Notes: generated from the sequence alone by a model not told the origin. 64,000 nt of DNA from Falsirhodobacter flavus (GCA_029846755.1 JARWBI010000001.1:496001-560000), one strand, 5' to 3'. Shown: positions 37,801 through 46,828, counted from the first letter of the stretch. Numbers and translations: made by a program.

Positions 37801-38477
37801 TGGCCGAATTTTCCATCCGCGAGGTCGAAGGGATGCGGCAGGTCCGCATCGAGATCGAGGACGAGACCGTCCGTGCGCGCCGCGGCGCCATGTCCACCCT
37901 GCGCGGCGACATCCAGCTGACGCCGCGCCTGCCGGGGTTTCGCGACATCTTCCGGTCTATCTTCACCGACGAGGCGCGCATCCGTCCCTATTACAACGGC
38001 AGCGGCTCGATCATGCTGCAGCCCTCGCTGTCGGGCTATCACCTGATGGATGTCGATCCGGGCGAGGGGTGGGTGCTGGAACCGGGCGTCTATTGGGCAT
38101 CGGAAGGCAATGTCGCGCTCGGCATGAAGCGGGAGCCGTTCTGGGCCAGCTTCTGGGCCGGGGACGGGTTCTTCACCTGGAAGACCACCCTGCGCAATCC
38201 GGGCCGCGTTGCGATCAACGCCCCCGGACCTGTCGAGGTGGTGGATGTGGACGGCGAATTGCGCGTGCAGGGGCGGCTGGTTCTGGGCCGGACCGAGGGG
38301 CTGCGGTTTTCATCGCGGCCCGCCGCGCGGTTTCCTCGCAGCCTGATCTCGGGTCAGAAGCGGCTGCGTGTCTATACCGGCAAGGGCAAGGCGCTGGTCT
38401 GCTGGACGCCCTATTGGAACGAACACCTTTACCGGCGGATGACCGGGGAAAGCATCGAAGGGTCGCTGTTCGAGTAG
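37800..38477 (+). CDS. AIM24 family protein
   Basis: A 225-residue, all-beta protein with the AIM24/TTHA0068 features: RRGAMSTLRGDIQL near residue 28, then GSGSIMLQPSLSGYHLMDVD near 65, and glycine/aromatic repeats (FWASFWAGDGFFTW). AIM24-type proteins form a double-psi/trimeric barrel fold; the bacterial role is not known. The start codon overlaps the DUF4239 stop. The last 49 bases overlap the convergent LysR gene. Confidence 0.87.
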   Translation: MAEFSIREVEGMRQVRIEIEDETVRARRGAMSTLRGDIQLTPRLPGFRDIFRSIFTDEARIRPYYNGSGSIMLQPSLSGYHLMDVDPGEGWVLEPGVYWASEGNVALGMKREPFWASFWAGDGFFTWKTTLRNPGRVAINAPGPVEVVDVDGELRVQGRLVLGRTEGLRFSSRPAARFPRSLISGQKRLRVYTGKGKALVCWTPYWNEHLYRRMTGESIEGSLFE

Positions 38478-39370
38478 GTCTCTGCCTCCACCTCGCGCGC
38501 GACCTCGGCAATAAGCGCGTGGATGCGGGCGACGGGCGGGCGCATATCGGGCCGGGCGACCAGATGGGTCAGCGCGAGACGGTCCTGGGGCAGCGGCAGG
38601 GGGCGGAACTCGACACCTTCGGTCGCGACATGGCGGGCCTGTTCCGTCACCAGCGCCAGCCCGAGCCCCGCGCCGACCAGCGACAGGATCGCGGGGGAGT
38701 GGGCCAGCCGGTGCTGTTCGTCCGGGCGGATGCCCAGCGCCTGAAACAACGAGGTCTGAAACTGGTGCAGATAGGGCGCGTCGGTGGAATAGCCGATGAA
38801 CGGCTGCCCCGTCAGGTCGGCCACGCGCAGCGGCCCTCGCGCCAGCCGATGCCCACGCGGCAGGGCCAGCAGCATCCGCTCGCGCATCAACACCTGCACC
38901 TCCAGCCCCGGCGGATGTTCGATGGGCCGCACGATGCCGATGTCCAATTCACCGAAGGCGAAGGCGTTCATCTGGCCGACGGCGTTCATCTCGCGCAGTT
39001 GGAACCCGATGCGCGGATATTGGCGGGCGGCGGCGGCGATGATGCGCGGCAGCAGCCGAAACGCCGCGGTGCCGAAGAAGCCCAGCCGGACGCTGCCCTC
39101 CACCGCCTCGCCCCCCTGCCGGGCCGAGGATTCGACCGCCCCCGCATGGGTCAACAGCGCTTGGGCCTGCGGCAGAAACGCCCGCCCCGCCGGGGTCAAC
39201 GCGACCCGCTGGCTGGACCGTTCGAACAGTTGCGCGCCAAGGTAATCCTCCAGCAACCGGATCTGACGGCTCAGCGGCGGTTGAGACATATTCAGCCGCC
39301 GCGCCGCCCGACCGAAATGCAGTTCGGTCGCCACGGCGATGAAGGAACGCACCTGCACGAGGTCGAGCAT
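38429..39370 (-). CDS. LysR family transcriptional regulator
   Basis: A 313-residue LTTR with the N-terminal winged HTH (VRSFIAVATELHFGRAARRLNMSQPPLSRQIRLLE in substance, residues 6-40) and a periplasmic-binding-like effector domain with GFFGTAAFRLLP near residue 95. The start at 39370 matches the family N-terminus. It is divergent from the sugar-acid dehydratase gene, the standard LTTR arrangement, and inverted repeats lie in the 89-base gap, so it probably regulates that gene. Confidence 0.93.
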   Translation of the reverse strand: MLDLVQVRSFIAVATELHFGRAARRLNMSQPPLSRQIRLLEDYLGAQLFERSSQRVALTPAGRAFLPQAQALLTHAGAVESSARQGGEAVEGSVRLGFFGTAAFRLLPRIIAAAARQYPRIGFQLREMNAVGQMNAFAFGELDIGIVRPIEHPPGLEVQVLMRERMLLALPRGHRLARGPLRVADLTGQPFIGYSTDAPYLHQFQTSLFQALGIRPDEQHRLAHSPAILSLVGAGLGLALVTEQARHVATEGVEFRPLPLPQDRLALTHLVARPDMRPPVARIHALIAEVAREVEAETYSNSDPSMLSPVIRR

Positions 39371-39371
39371 G

Positions 39372-39413
39372 ATCCAACCTTTGGATTGAAATAATCCGAA
39401 CATGATATTGGAT
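39372..39413. promoter_or_regulatory. Candidate LysR-type operator
   Basis: ATCCAA-CCT-TTGGAT (39372-39386) is a perfect interrupted palindrome and fits the T-N11-A shape of LTTR boxes. A second, looser pair (AATCCGAA at 39393-39400 and TTGGAT at 39408-39413) follows about one helical turn later. The two lie between the divergent lysR-type and dehydratase start codons. Confidence 0.65.
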
Positions 39414-39459
39414 CGGCATCGCGTAAGCAATTACGGTGATCCCAAACGGAGGGAATGCC

Positions 39460-40659
39460 ATGAAAGACCTGCAAACCGGCGAACGCCTGTTGCCCATCAA
39501 CCCGCTGAACGCCGGCCTGCCGCCGGGCGAGGCGACGACCGACCGCGTGGTGGGGATCAAGCTGTCATCCGTGGTGATGCCGCTGGCGGCCCCCATCTCG
39601 GACGCGAAGGTGCTGGCGGGGCGGCAGAAGCCGATGACCGAGGTGACCTTCCTGTTCGCCGAGATCAAGACCGAGCAGGGGTTCGAGGGGATCGGCTATT
39701 CCTACAGCAAACGGGCCGGGGGGCGGGCGCAGTATCGCCACGCCTGCGACATCGCGGATTCGCTTCTGGGCGAGGACCCGAGCGACATCGCCCGCATCTG
39801 GGAAAAGCTGGTCTGGGCCGGTGCGTCGGTCGGGCGTTCGGGACTGTCCACCCAGGCCATCGCCGCCTTCGACGTGGCGCTGTGGGACCTGAAGGCCCGC
39901 CGCGCGAACCTGCCGCTGGCCAAGCTGCTGGGCGCGCATCGGGACTCGGTCCGCTGCTACAACACCTCCAGCGGGTTCCTGTCGTCTTCGATCGAAGAGG
40001 TGAAGGAGAAGATCACCGCATCGCTCGATTTCGGCATCGGCGCGGTGAAGCTGAAGGTCGGCCAGCCCGATCCGATGATCGACCTGAAACGGATCGAGCA
40101 GGTGCGCGAGCATATCGGCGGCAACGTCCCGCTGGCCATCGACGCCAACCAGCAATGGGATCGCACCACCGCCCTGCGATTTGGCCGCATTGTGGAACAG
40201 TTCAACCTGACCTGGATCGAAGAGCCGCTGGACGCCTATGACTTCGAGGGGCACGCGATGCTGGCCGCGGAACTGGCGACCCCGATCGCGACGGGCGAGA
40301 TGCTGACCTCGGTGGACGAGCACCTTGGCCTGATTGCCGCGAACTCGGTCGATTTCATCCAGCCCGACGCCCCGCGCGTGGGCGGGATCACGCCCTTCCT
40401 GCGCATCTGTGCGCTGGCCGATCAGAAGAAGCTGCAACTGGCCCCGCATTACTGCATGGAGATTCACCTGCACCTGACCGCCGCCTACAGCCGCGAGCCG
40501 TGGGTCGAGCATTTCGACTGGTCCGACACCATGTTCGAACACGGGCTGGAGGTGAAGGACGGGCGGATGATCGTGCCGAACCGTCCGGGCCTCGGCCTCG
40601 TGCCGTCGGGTCAGATGCGCGCCTGGACGTCCGAGACCGCGACCTTCGGAAAGTTCTGA
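39460..40659 (+). CDS. Enolase-superfamily sugar-acid dehydratase (galactarate/L-talarate dehydratase-like)
   Basis: A 399-residue mandelate-racemase-group enzyme. KLKVGQ near residue 205 (KxK), DANQQW near 235, WIEEPL near 257, TGEMLTS near 282 and the HYCMEIHLHL motif near 335 with the general-acid/base His supply the superfamily site. The N-terminus and the HYCMEIH motif resemble galactarate/talarate dehydratases, but the exact substrate is inferred. GGAGGGA precedes the ATG at 39460. No downstream catabolic enzymes for the keto-acid product are adjacent. Confidence 0.82.
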   Translation: MKDLQTGERLLPINPLNAGLPPGEATTDRVVGIKLSSVVMPLAAPISDAKVLAGRQKPMTEVTFLFAEIKTEQGFEGIGYSYSKRAGGRAQYRHACDIADSLLGEDPSDIARIWEKLVWAGASVGRSGLSTQAIAAFDVALWDLKARRANLPLAKLLGAHRDSVRCYNTSSGFLSSSIEEVKEKITASLDFGIGAVKLKVGQPDPMIDLKRIEQVREHIGGNVPLAIDANQQWDRTTALRFGRIVEQFNLTWIEEPLDAYDFEGHAMLAAELATPIATGEMLTSVDEHLGLIAANSVDFIQPDAPRVGGITPFLRICALADQKKLQLAPHYCMEIHLHLTAAYSREPWVEHFDWSDTMFEHGLEVKDGRMIVPNRPGLGLVPSGQMRAWTSETATFGKF

Positions 40660-41372
40660 CGCCGTTCCAATGCCAGCCCTGGGCGGTCGGTTGTCATCAC
40701 CTTGACGCCCAAGGCCAACGCATGGTCGATCTGCGCTGCAGAATGCGCGCCATAGACGCCGAACTCCAGCCCCGCCGCCTGCACCATGTCGCGCAGCGGG
40801 GCATCGGCCAGATCCACCTTCACAGCGATCTCGGCAATGCTGCGGGTTCTGGCCAGCGCGATCACCCCGGCAGCACCCACCTGCCGCAGAACCGGCTGGG
40901 ACACCAGCCAGAGCGACGGGCGCAGCGCTGCCGCCACTTCCAGCAGAAAGGACGAGAACACCGTCCGCTCCAGCATCCCCTCCCGCTTCAGCTCCGCAAC
41001 CACCCGATCCGCAAAGCCGGGATAGGGCAGCCCGTCCGCGCCCGCCTTGATCTCGCACCGCAGGGCTATGGGAGTGGGGCGGAAGATGGCGCAAAGCTCG
41101 GGGAGGGTCAGGGGCGCTTCGCCGGGGGAATGGTTCAGGCGTGCAGACTTCACCTCGGCCAGCGTCAGCATCGCGATCTCTCCGCCCCGGTCGGTGGTGC
41201 GGTCCAGCGTGGGGTCGTGATGCACGACGATATGGCCGTCGGCGGTGGGGTGGAGGTCGAACTCAACCTCGTCCACCGGCAAGGCTGCCGTCATGCGGAA
41301 CGCCGACGGTGTGCTGTCGCCCGATTCCAGCGTGCCGCCGCGATGGGATGCGATGCGGGTCACAGCGCGCAT
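40611..41372 (-). CDS. Glycerophosphodiester phosphodiesterase (GDPD), copy 1
   Basis: A 253-residue protein with the GDPD motif: SHRGGTLESGDST at residues 9-20 (PENT of the usual HRG..PENT is GDST here), EVEFDLHPTADGHIVVHHD near 40-55, and CEIKAGADG near 110. The core HR(X)nExD(X)nH residues are present. The start at 41372 overlaps the ROK gene stop by 13 bases on the same strand, so it is the second gene of the ROK unit. Its 3' end overlaps the convergent dehydratase gene by 49 bases. Confidence 0.85.
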   Translation of the reverse strand: MRAVTRIASHRGGTLESGDSTPSAFRMTAALPVDEVEFDLHPTADGHIVVHHDPTLDRTTDRGGEIAMLTLAEVKSARLNHSPGEAPLTLPELCAIFRPTPIALRCEIKAGADGLPYPGFADRVVAELKREGMLERTVFSSFLLEVAAALRPSLWLVSQPVLRQVGAAGVIALARTRSIAEIAVKVDLADAPLRDMVQAAGLEFGVYGAHSAAQIDHALALGVKVMTTDRPGLALERRQNFPKVAVSDVQARI

Positions 41373-42511
41373 TTCCGCAAAGGCAGGGCCGCCGCGCCCA
41401 AGGCCGCCGCCTCGGCCCCGAGGCTGGACACCATCAGCTTCGGCATCGGCCGCTGGATACCATAGCGCGTGTTGCGATAGGGCTGGCAGCGCGCGATCAG
41501 TGCCTCGGCCAGCTTGCGCGGGATCTGCCCGCCCAGCACCACTGCCTGCGGATCGATCACCGCCCAGAGGGCGGCGATCATGCGGTCGAAGGCGGGCATC
41601 ACCTCCTCGACCCATTCCGCCACCTCGGGCCATGCGGGGTCGAAATCGCGCGACAGTTCCGCGATGGTGCCGATGGGGACGCCCGCAGCGATCAGCCGGG
41701 GCAGCAGGAATTGCAGGGCAGGGCGGCGGTCGTGTTCGTCGACGGTATAGATGCCCGAAAGTTCGCCCGCATTGCGGTTGCCGCCGGGCAGAAGCTCTCC
41801 ATCCACGATCAGCCCGCCGCCAAGGCCGAAGTTGAACGAGACATAGGCGAAGGTGTGGAAATGGCGGCCAAGGCCCAGCATCATCTCGCCCAGCGCGGCG
41901 GTGTTGCCGTTGTTGTCGATCCAGACCGGCAGGCCGAAACGCGCGGACAGAAGCGGTCCCAACTCGATCAGCGACCAGTCGTGAAGCGGCAGGGGCGCGT
42001 TGAACTGCGTTCCCGACACCCAATAGCCCGAGATGCCGAGCCCGATGCCAAGGCAGCGATCCGCGCTGCGCCCATGTTCGGCCCCGATGCGGGCCATCTG
42101 CGCCACGATCAGGTCCAGCACCGCATCGCGCCCGGTCCCGGCAATGGCAAGCTGGTGCTGCGCGATGGGGGTGCCCGTGAAATCCATCAGGCAGATGCCC
42201 ACATCGTCGGTGTTCAGCGACAGGCCCCAGCTATGGGCGAAATCACCGTTCAGCAGAAGCGAGGGGCTGGGCTGGCCGCGCCCTGCGACGCGCGGCGGGC
42301 CAAGGCGGATCAGGCCGCGTTCCGTCAACTGGTCGATGATCCGGTGCACCGATTGCTGGCTGATGTCGAATCGCGGCGAAAGCTCGGCCCGCGTCGATCC
42401 GGGGGCGGCGTGAAGGCGGCGCAGGATCATGCGTTCGTTGTTCGATACGACAGGGCCCCTTGGCGCGCGACGAAAGCCGTCCGACACAAGGGCAAGGGGA
42501 TCATAGGCCAT
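41360..42511 (-). CDS. ROK family transcriptional regulator
   Basis: A 383-residue NagC/Mlc-type protein: an N-terminal winged HTH (about residues 20-75; LRRLHAAPGSTRAELSPRF, then SQQSVHRIIDQL) and a ROK sugar-kinase-like domain with WIDNNGNTAALGEMMLG near residue 195 and FGLGGGLIVDGELLPGGNRNAGELSG near 220-245. The ATG is at 42511. It is divergent from the ugp-type operon and precedes a GDPD gene, so I infer it is the local repressor responding to a sugar or polyol phosphate. Confidence 0.9.
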   Translation of the reverse strand: MAYDPLALVSDGFRRAPRGPVVSNNERMILRRLHAAPGSTRAELSPRFDISQQSVHRIIDQLTERGLIRLGPPRVAGRGQPSPSLLLNGDFAHSWGLSLNTDDVGICLMDFTGTPIAQHQLAIAGTGRDAVLDLIVAQMARIGAEHGRSADRCLGIGLGISGYWVSGTQFNAPLPLHDWSLIELGPLLSARFGLPVWIDNNGNTAALGEMMLGLGRHFHTFAYVSFNFGLGGGLIVDGELLPGGNRNAGELSGIYTVDEHDRRPALQFLLPRLIAAGVPIGTIAELSRDFDPAWPEVAEWVEEVMPAFDRMIAALWAVIDPQAVVLGGQIPRKLAEALIARCQPYRNTRYGIQRPMPKLMVSSLGAEAAALGAAALPLRKCAL

Positions 42512-42513
42512 AA

Positions 42514-42610
42514 TACTACACTTCGCGCGATCTATGTCTTTAGATAGCACGGCGACTGTAACGATAATACAAAGAAACCGTCGCCTCATTGTCACACACA
42601 AAGCGTAGTA
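42514..42610. promoter_or_regulatory. Candidate ROK operators in the ROK-ugpB divergent region
   Basis: TACTACACTT (42514-42523) and AAGCGTAGTA (42601-42610) are inverted copies with 9 of 10 matches, 77 bases apart. One sits 2 bases from the ROK start codon, the other 32 bases from the ugpB ATG. Between them GGCGAC (42551-42556) and GTCGCC (42580-42585) form another inverted pair around an A/T-rich stretch with GATAAT at 42563-42568, a possible -10. Confidence 0.5.
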
Positions 42611-42642
42611 AATCCGGGACCTCACCAAACTGGACGTTCAAG

Positions 42643-43929
42643 ATGCGCTTCCTGACCCCCCTTGCGGCACTTGCCATGACCACCGCAGCCCACGCCACGG
42701 ATATCGAGTTCTGGTATGGCAATACCGGCAGCAACGAAAAGGCGATCCTCGCCGCGTGCGAGGCGTTCAACGCCTCGCAGGACCAGGATCGCGTGTCCTG
42801 CGTCGGGCAGGGCAGCTACGAGGCCGGGATGCAAAAGGCCATCGCGGCCTATCGCGCGGGCAACCATCCGGTGCTGATCCAGTTCTTCGATGCCGGCACG
42901 CTGGACCTGATGCTGTCGGGCGCCGTGATCCCGGTGTCCGAGGTGATGCCCGACGCCCCGTGGGACAGCTACATCCCCGGCGCGCGCGCCTATTACGAAA
43001 CGGCGGACGGCAAGCTGTTCTCGCAGCCCTACAACTCGTCCACGCTGCTGTTCTATACCAACAAGGCGATGCTTGCCGAGGCCGGGATCGAAAAGACCCC
43101 CGAAACGTGGGAGGAAGTCATCGCCGCCGCCCGCACGCTGAAGGAGGCGGGCGTTTCGTGCCCCTTCGCGACCGATATCAACGCTTGGCGGCAGATCGAG
43201 CAGTTCGCCGCCCGCCACGGCGTGCCGATCGCGACGCAATCGAACGGCTATGACGGGCTGGATGCGGAATATGTCATCGATCAGGGCATCGTCGCGCAGC
43301 ACATGAACAACCTTGCCGACTGGCACGAGGAAGGGCTGGTCCGCTTCGACGCCGAAACCAAGGCCGCGAAATACAACGCCGCCTTTAGCGCGGGCGAATG
43401 CGCGATGATCGAAGGATCGTCGGGCGGCTATGGCTCGTTTGCCGAGGCGCTGGGCGCGGATGCGATCACCGTCACCCTGCCGCCGATGTATCAGGGGCAG
43501 ACGCGCCACAACACGTTCGTCGGCGGCGCATCGCTGTGGCTGATGAAGGGCCATGACGAGGCCGAGGTGAAGGCGGCGCAGAACTTCCTCGATTATCTGC
43601 GGACCCCCGAAGCGCAGTTGGAGTTCACGGCGGCCACTGGATACCTGCCGGTCACGCAATCGGCGCTGGACCTGTTGGAATCGTCGGGCCGCGCCGATGC
43701 GCCGGAATTCGCCACCGCAGGGCCGGGGATGGAGACGCTGGGCGCGCCGGGCAATGCCGACACGCGCGGCATCCGTCTGGGCTTCTACGTCCAGTTCCGC
43801 GACATCTTCGCCGAAGAGACGCAGCGCGCCTATAACGGCGATATCACCATGGACGAGGCGCTGGCCAATTCGGTCCGCCGCGGCAACGAGCTGCTGCGCC
43901 GGTTCGAGGCGACCTACGCCGCCAACTGA
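42643..43929 (+). CDS. ugpB: ABC transporter substrate-binding protein, UgpB-like
   Basis: A 428-residue family 1 extracellular solute-binding protein with a signal peptide (residues 1-17, MRFLTPLAALAMTTAAHA). TDIEFWYGNTGSNEK near residue 20, GSYEAGMQKAIAAYRAG near 55 and QPYNSSTLLFYTNKAM near 130 match UgpB, which binds glycerol-3-phosphate and its diesters. It heads a B-A-E-C operon. A 9-bp inverted repeat lies after its stop. Symbol chosen by similarity; a different phosphodiester ligand is possible. Confidence 0.88.
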   Translation: MRFLTPLAALAMTTAAHATDIEFWYGNTGSNEKAILAACEAFNASQDQDRVSCVGQGSYEAGMQKAIAAYRAGNHPVLIQFFDAGTLDLMLSGAVIPVSEVMPDAPWDSYIPGARAYYETADGKLFSQPYNSSTLLFYTNKAMLAEAGIEKTPETWEEVIAAARTLKEAGVSCPFATDINAWRQIEQFAARHGVPIATQSNGYDGLDAEYVIDQGIVAQHMNNLADWHEEGLVRFDAETKAAKYNAAFSAGECAMIEGSSGGYGSFAEALGADAITVTLPPMYQGQTRHNTFVGGASLWLMKGHDEAEVKAAQNFLDYLRTPEAQLEFTAATGYLPVTQSALDLLESSGRADAPEFATAGPGMETLGAPGNADTRGIRLGFYVQFRDIFAEETQRAYNGDITMDEALANSVRRGNELLRRFEATYAAN

Positions 43930-43931
43930 CC

Positions 43932-43957
43932 GGATGCGGGCCGCTGCGCCCGCATCC
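43932..43957 (+). repeat. Intergenic hairpin between ugpB and ugpA
   Basis: GGATGCGGG and CCCGCATCC form a perfect 9-bp stem with an 8-base loop just after the ugpB stop and 15 bases before ugpA. There is no T-run. Such hairpins often protect the mRNA of the binding protein and allow it to be made in excess over the permeases; that role is inferred. Confidence 0.6.
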
Positions 43958-43971
43958 CTCCCGAGGTCCAG

Positions 43972-44856
43972 ATGACACAATCCCCCTTCCGTTCGCGCCC
44001 GATGGCGCTTTTGTTCCTGTCGCCGCTGATCCTGCTGACGGCGCTGTTCTTCTATTGGCCCGTGGCCGAGGCGATCCGCTGGTCGTTCTTTCTGGAGCAG
44101 CCCTTCGGCGGCGAGTCCACCTTCGTGGGTTTTGCCAACTTCCGCCGCGTGCTGTCGGACCCGGAGTTCTGGAAAAGCCTGAAGCTGACCGGGATATTCA
44201 TGGTCACCGCCTCGGTCCCGGCCGTGCTGGTGCCGCTGATGTTGGCGATGGCGGCGGATCGGGGGCTGCGGACCTCGCGCATCGCGCGGAACGTGCTGGT
44301 CTGGCCCAAGGGCGTGGCGGGCGCGTCGATCGGGGTCATTTTCGGCTTCATCTTCAACCCCTTCGTCGGAATTCTTACACCGCTGAACCAGCTTTGGCCG
44401 GGCATCTGGTCGCCGGGAACGGATGGGGTCGATGCGTTCATCACGCTGATCGTGGCGAACCTGTGGAACGGCATCCCGTTCAACTTCGTGATCCTTCTGG
44501 CCGGGCTTCAGGCGCTGCCCGACACATATGCCAAGGCGGCGGCGCTTGATGGTGCGGGGCCGTGGCGGCAGGCGCTGGACATCCGTCTGCCGCTGCTGGC
44601 CCCGCAGCTTTTCTTCGTGCTGGTGCTGGAATTCACCGAAAGCATCATCAACGCCTTCGGCCTGATCGACACGATGACGCGCGGCGGGCCCGGCGGCGCG
44701 ACGACGCTGCTGGTCTACAAGATCTATGCCGACGGGTTCAAAGGGTATGACCTGTCCGGCGCGTCGACGCAGACGGTGCTGCTGATGATCTTCGTCCTTT
44801 TGATCGCCGCCGCGCAGTTCCTGCTGATGGAACGCCGCGTGAAATACGAGCGCTGA
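43972..44856 (+). CDS. ugpA: ABC transporter permease, UgpA-like
   Basis: A 294-residue MalF/UgpA-type inner-membrane subunit with six predicted helices. The EAA loop, AAALDGAGPWRQALDIRLPLLAP near residue 188, contacts the ATPase. The N-terminal helix and PLILLTALFFYWPVAEAIRWS start match UgpA. It follows ugpB after a hairpin and is separated from ugpE by one base. Confidence 0.92.
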   Translation: MTQSPFRSRPMALLFLSPLILLTALFFYWPVAEAIRWSFFLEQPFGGESTFVGFANFRRVLSDPEFWKSLKLTGIFMVTASVPAVLVPLMLAMAADRGLRTSRIARNVLVWPKGVAGASIGVIFGFIFNPFVGILTPLNQLWPGIWSPGTDGVDAFITLIVANLWNGIPFNFVILLAGLQALPDTYAKAAALDGAGPWRQALDIRLPLLAPQLFFVLVLEFTESIINAFGLIDTMTRGGPGGATTLLVYKIYADGFKGYDLSGASTQTVLLMIFVLLIAAAQFLLMERRVKYER

Positions 44857-44857
44857 G

Positions 44858-45730
44858 ATGATCGAGACACGCACCTCCTTCGACCGGATCTGCATGGGCA
44901 TCCTCTGGCTCGGGATCCTGTTCATCCTTGCGCCGCTGTGGATCGCACTGATGACCGCATCGCACAGCGCCGTCGATGTGATGCGCAGCGGGTTGGCCTG
45001 GTATCCCGGCCCGCATCTGGTGGAGAATGTCATCCGCGTCTTCACCGACACGCGCATCCCGGTCCAGATGTTCAACAGCCTCGTCGTCGCGCTGATGACG
45101 GCGGTGGGGATCTGCATCCTGTCCTTCTGCACCGCCTTTGCACTGGTGTTCCTGAACCTGCGCTTCGGCTGGCTGGTCTTCGCGACCATTTTCGGCACCA
45201 TCCTGCTGCCGGTCGATATCCGGGTCGTGCCCACCTATCAGGTGATGTCGAACATCATGGAGCCGTTTGCAGCCCTTGGCCTTCCGGTGTCGCAGATCAG
45301 CCTCGTGAACACCCATATCGGGCTCGCGCTTCCGGCCATCGCGCATGGAACCGGCACGTTCATGCTGCGCCAGTTCTTCCGCACCGTGCCGATGGATCTG
45401 GCCCGCGCGGCGCGGATGGATGGGGCGGGGGCGCTGCGGTTCATGTGGGACGTGCTGCTGCCCTTGTCGCGGCCCGCGCTGGCGGCGCTGTTCGTGCTGA
45501 TGTTCCTTGGCGGGTGGACGAACTACCTCTGGCCGCTGGTCGCAAGTTCCACCGCCGACATGCAGACGGCGGTTGTGGGTCTGGCACGTCTGGCGACCGA
45601 CGGTGACAGCCGCGCGCCGGATTTCCCGCTGATGATGGCCGCGGCTTCGACCGTGTCGCTGATCCCGCTGACGCTGATCGCGGTGCTGCAACGCTTTTTG
45701 GTGCGGGGCATGGCCCTGACGGAGAAATGA
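44858..45730 (+). CDS. ugpE: ABC transporter permease, UgpE-like
   Basis: A 290-residue MalG/UgpE-type permease with six helices and the EAA loop AARMDGAGALRFMWDVLLPLSRPA near residue 190. The FNSLVVALMTAVGICILSFCTAFAL segment is the usual third/fourth helix pattern. Overlaps the ATPase gene by 4 bases (ATGA). Together with ugpA it forms the membrane channel of the importer. Confidence 0.92.
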   Translation: MIETRTSFDRICMGILWLGILFILAPLWIALMTASHSAVDVMRSGLAWYPGPHLVENVIRVFTDTRIPVQMFNSLVVALMTAVGICILSFCTAFALVFLNLRFGWLVFATIFGTILLPVDIRVVPTYQVMSNIMEPFAALGLPVSQISLVNTHIGLALPAIAHGTGTFMLRQFFRTVPMDLARAARMDGAGALRFMWDVLLPLSRPALAALFVLMFLGGWTNYLWPLVASSTADMQTAVVGLARLATDGDSRAPDFPLMMAAASTVSLIPLTLIAVLQRFLVRGMALTEK

Positions 45731-46827
45731 TGACCCTGACGCTTGAACGCCCGGTGGCCGCCGCCGCCAAGACCGGCACCGATATCCGCATCGAGGGGCT
45801 GGCCAAGACCTATCCCGGCGCGGACAGCCCGGTGATCCCGAACCTGACCGCGCATCTGCGGGCGGGGGAGTTCACGGTGATCCTCGGCCCGTCTGGCTGC
45901 GGGAAATCGACGCTGCTGAACATGCTGGCGGGGCTGGAGGCCGCCCCCACGGGCCGCATCGTCTTCGGCACGCGCGAGGTTCAGGCGCTGGCCCCGCGCG
46001 ACCGGGGCTGCGCGATGGTGTTCCAGAACTATGCGCTTTATCCGCATATGACAGTGGCGCGGAACATGGACTACAGCCTGCGCATCGCCAAGGTCCCCCG
46101 CGCAGAACGCGAGGCCCGCGTCGCCGAAGTGGCGCGGATGCTGGAGCTGTCGGCGCTTTTGGACCGCCGCCCCAGCCAGCTTTCGGGCGGGCAGCGCCAA
46201 CGTGTCGCCATCGGCCGCGCCATCATCCGAGAGCCGCAGGTGCTGCTGTTCGACGAGCCCTTGTCGAACCTCGACGCACGCTTGCGGAACGAGACGCGGA
46301 TGGAACTGGCGCAGCTTCACCGCCGCATCGGTGCGACATCCGTCTTCGTCACCCACGATCAGGTGGAGGCGATGACGCTGGCCGACCGCGTGATGATCCT
46401 GAACAAGGGGCGGATCGAACAATTCGCGCCTCCGTCCGAAATCTATGCCGCGCCTGCGTCCACCTTCGTGGCGGGTTTCCTTGGATCGCCGCCGATGAAC
46501 CTGCTGGCCGTGGAATCCCGCAATGGTCGTATCCGACTGCCCGATGGCGGCACCATAGGCTGCCGCCGCGACGGGATGTTCCAGCTTGGCATCCGCCCTG
46601 AACATATCCGCCTGGGCGCAGGCGCCGAGATGCGCGTGCAGTTCCGCGAGGAGCTTGGATCGCATTCCGTCATCGCCCTGACGACCCCCGACGGCGCACG
46701 CCTGCGCGTCACGGCGCCGCCCGGCGGCACGGGGGATGCCCTGCGCGTGTCCTTCCCGCAGGACGCGCTTCACCTTTTCGATGCGGAAACGGGTCTTGCC
46801 GTCCGCGAGCTTCTGATCCGGACATGA
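45727..46827 (+). CDS. ugpC: ABC transporter ATP-binding protein, UgpC-like
   Basis: A 366-residue MalK-type ATPase with Walker A GPSGCGKST near residue 58, the Q-loop QNYALYPHM near 100, signature LSGGQRQR near 154, Walker B VLLFDEPLSNLDA near 175 and H-loop VTHDQ. The C-terminal TOBE-like regulatory domain covers about residues 240-360. The ATG overlaps the ugpE stop. It energises uptake of the glycerophosphodiester or glycerol-3-phosphate ligand. Confidence 0.93.
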   Translation: MMTLTLERPVAAAAKTGTDIRIEGLAKTYPGADSPVIPNLTAHLRAGEFTVILGPSGCGKSTLLNMLAGLEAAPTGRIVFGTREVQALAPRDRGCAMVFQNYALYPHMTVARNMDYSLRIAKVPRAEREARVAEVARMLELSALLDRRPSQLSGGQRQRVAIGRAIIREPQVLLFDEPLSNLDARLRNETRMELAQLHRRIGATSVFVTHDQVEAMTLADRVMILNKGRIEQFAPPSEIYAAPASTFVAGFLGSPPMNLLAVESRNGRIRLPDGGTIGCRRDGMFQLGIRPEHIRLGAGAEMRVQFREELGSHSVIALTTPDGARLRVTAPPGGTGDALRVSFPQDALHLFDAETGLAVRELLIRT

Positions 46828-46828
46828 C

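Noticed and set aside
42622-45234. An 870-codon minus-strand open frame opposite ugpB-ugpA-ugpE
   Set aside because: Crosses three clearly identified plus-strand genes and has low-complexity, highly charged composition.
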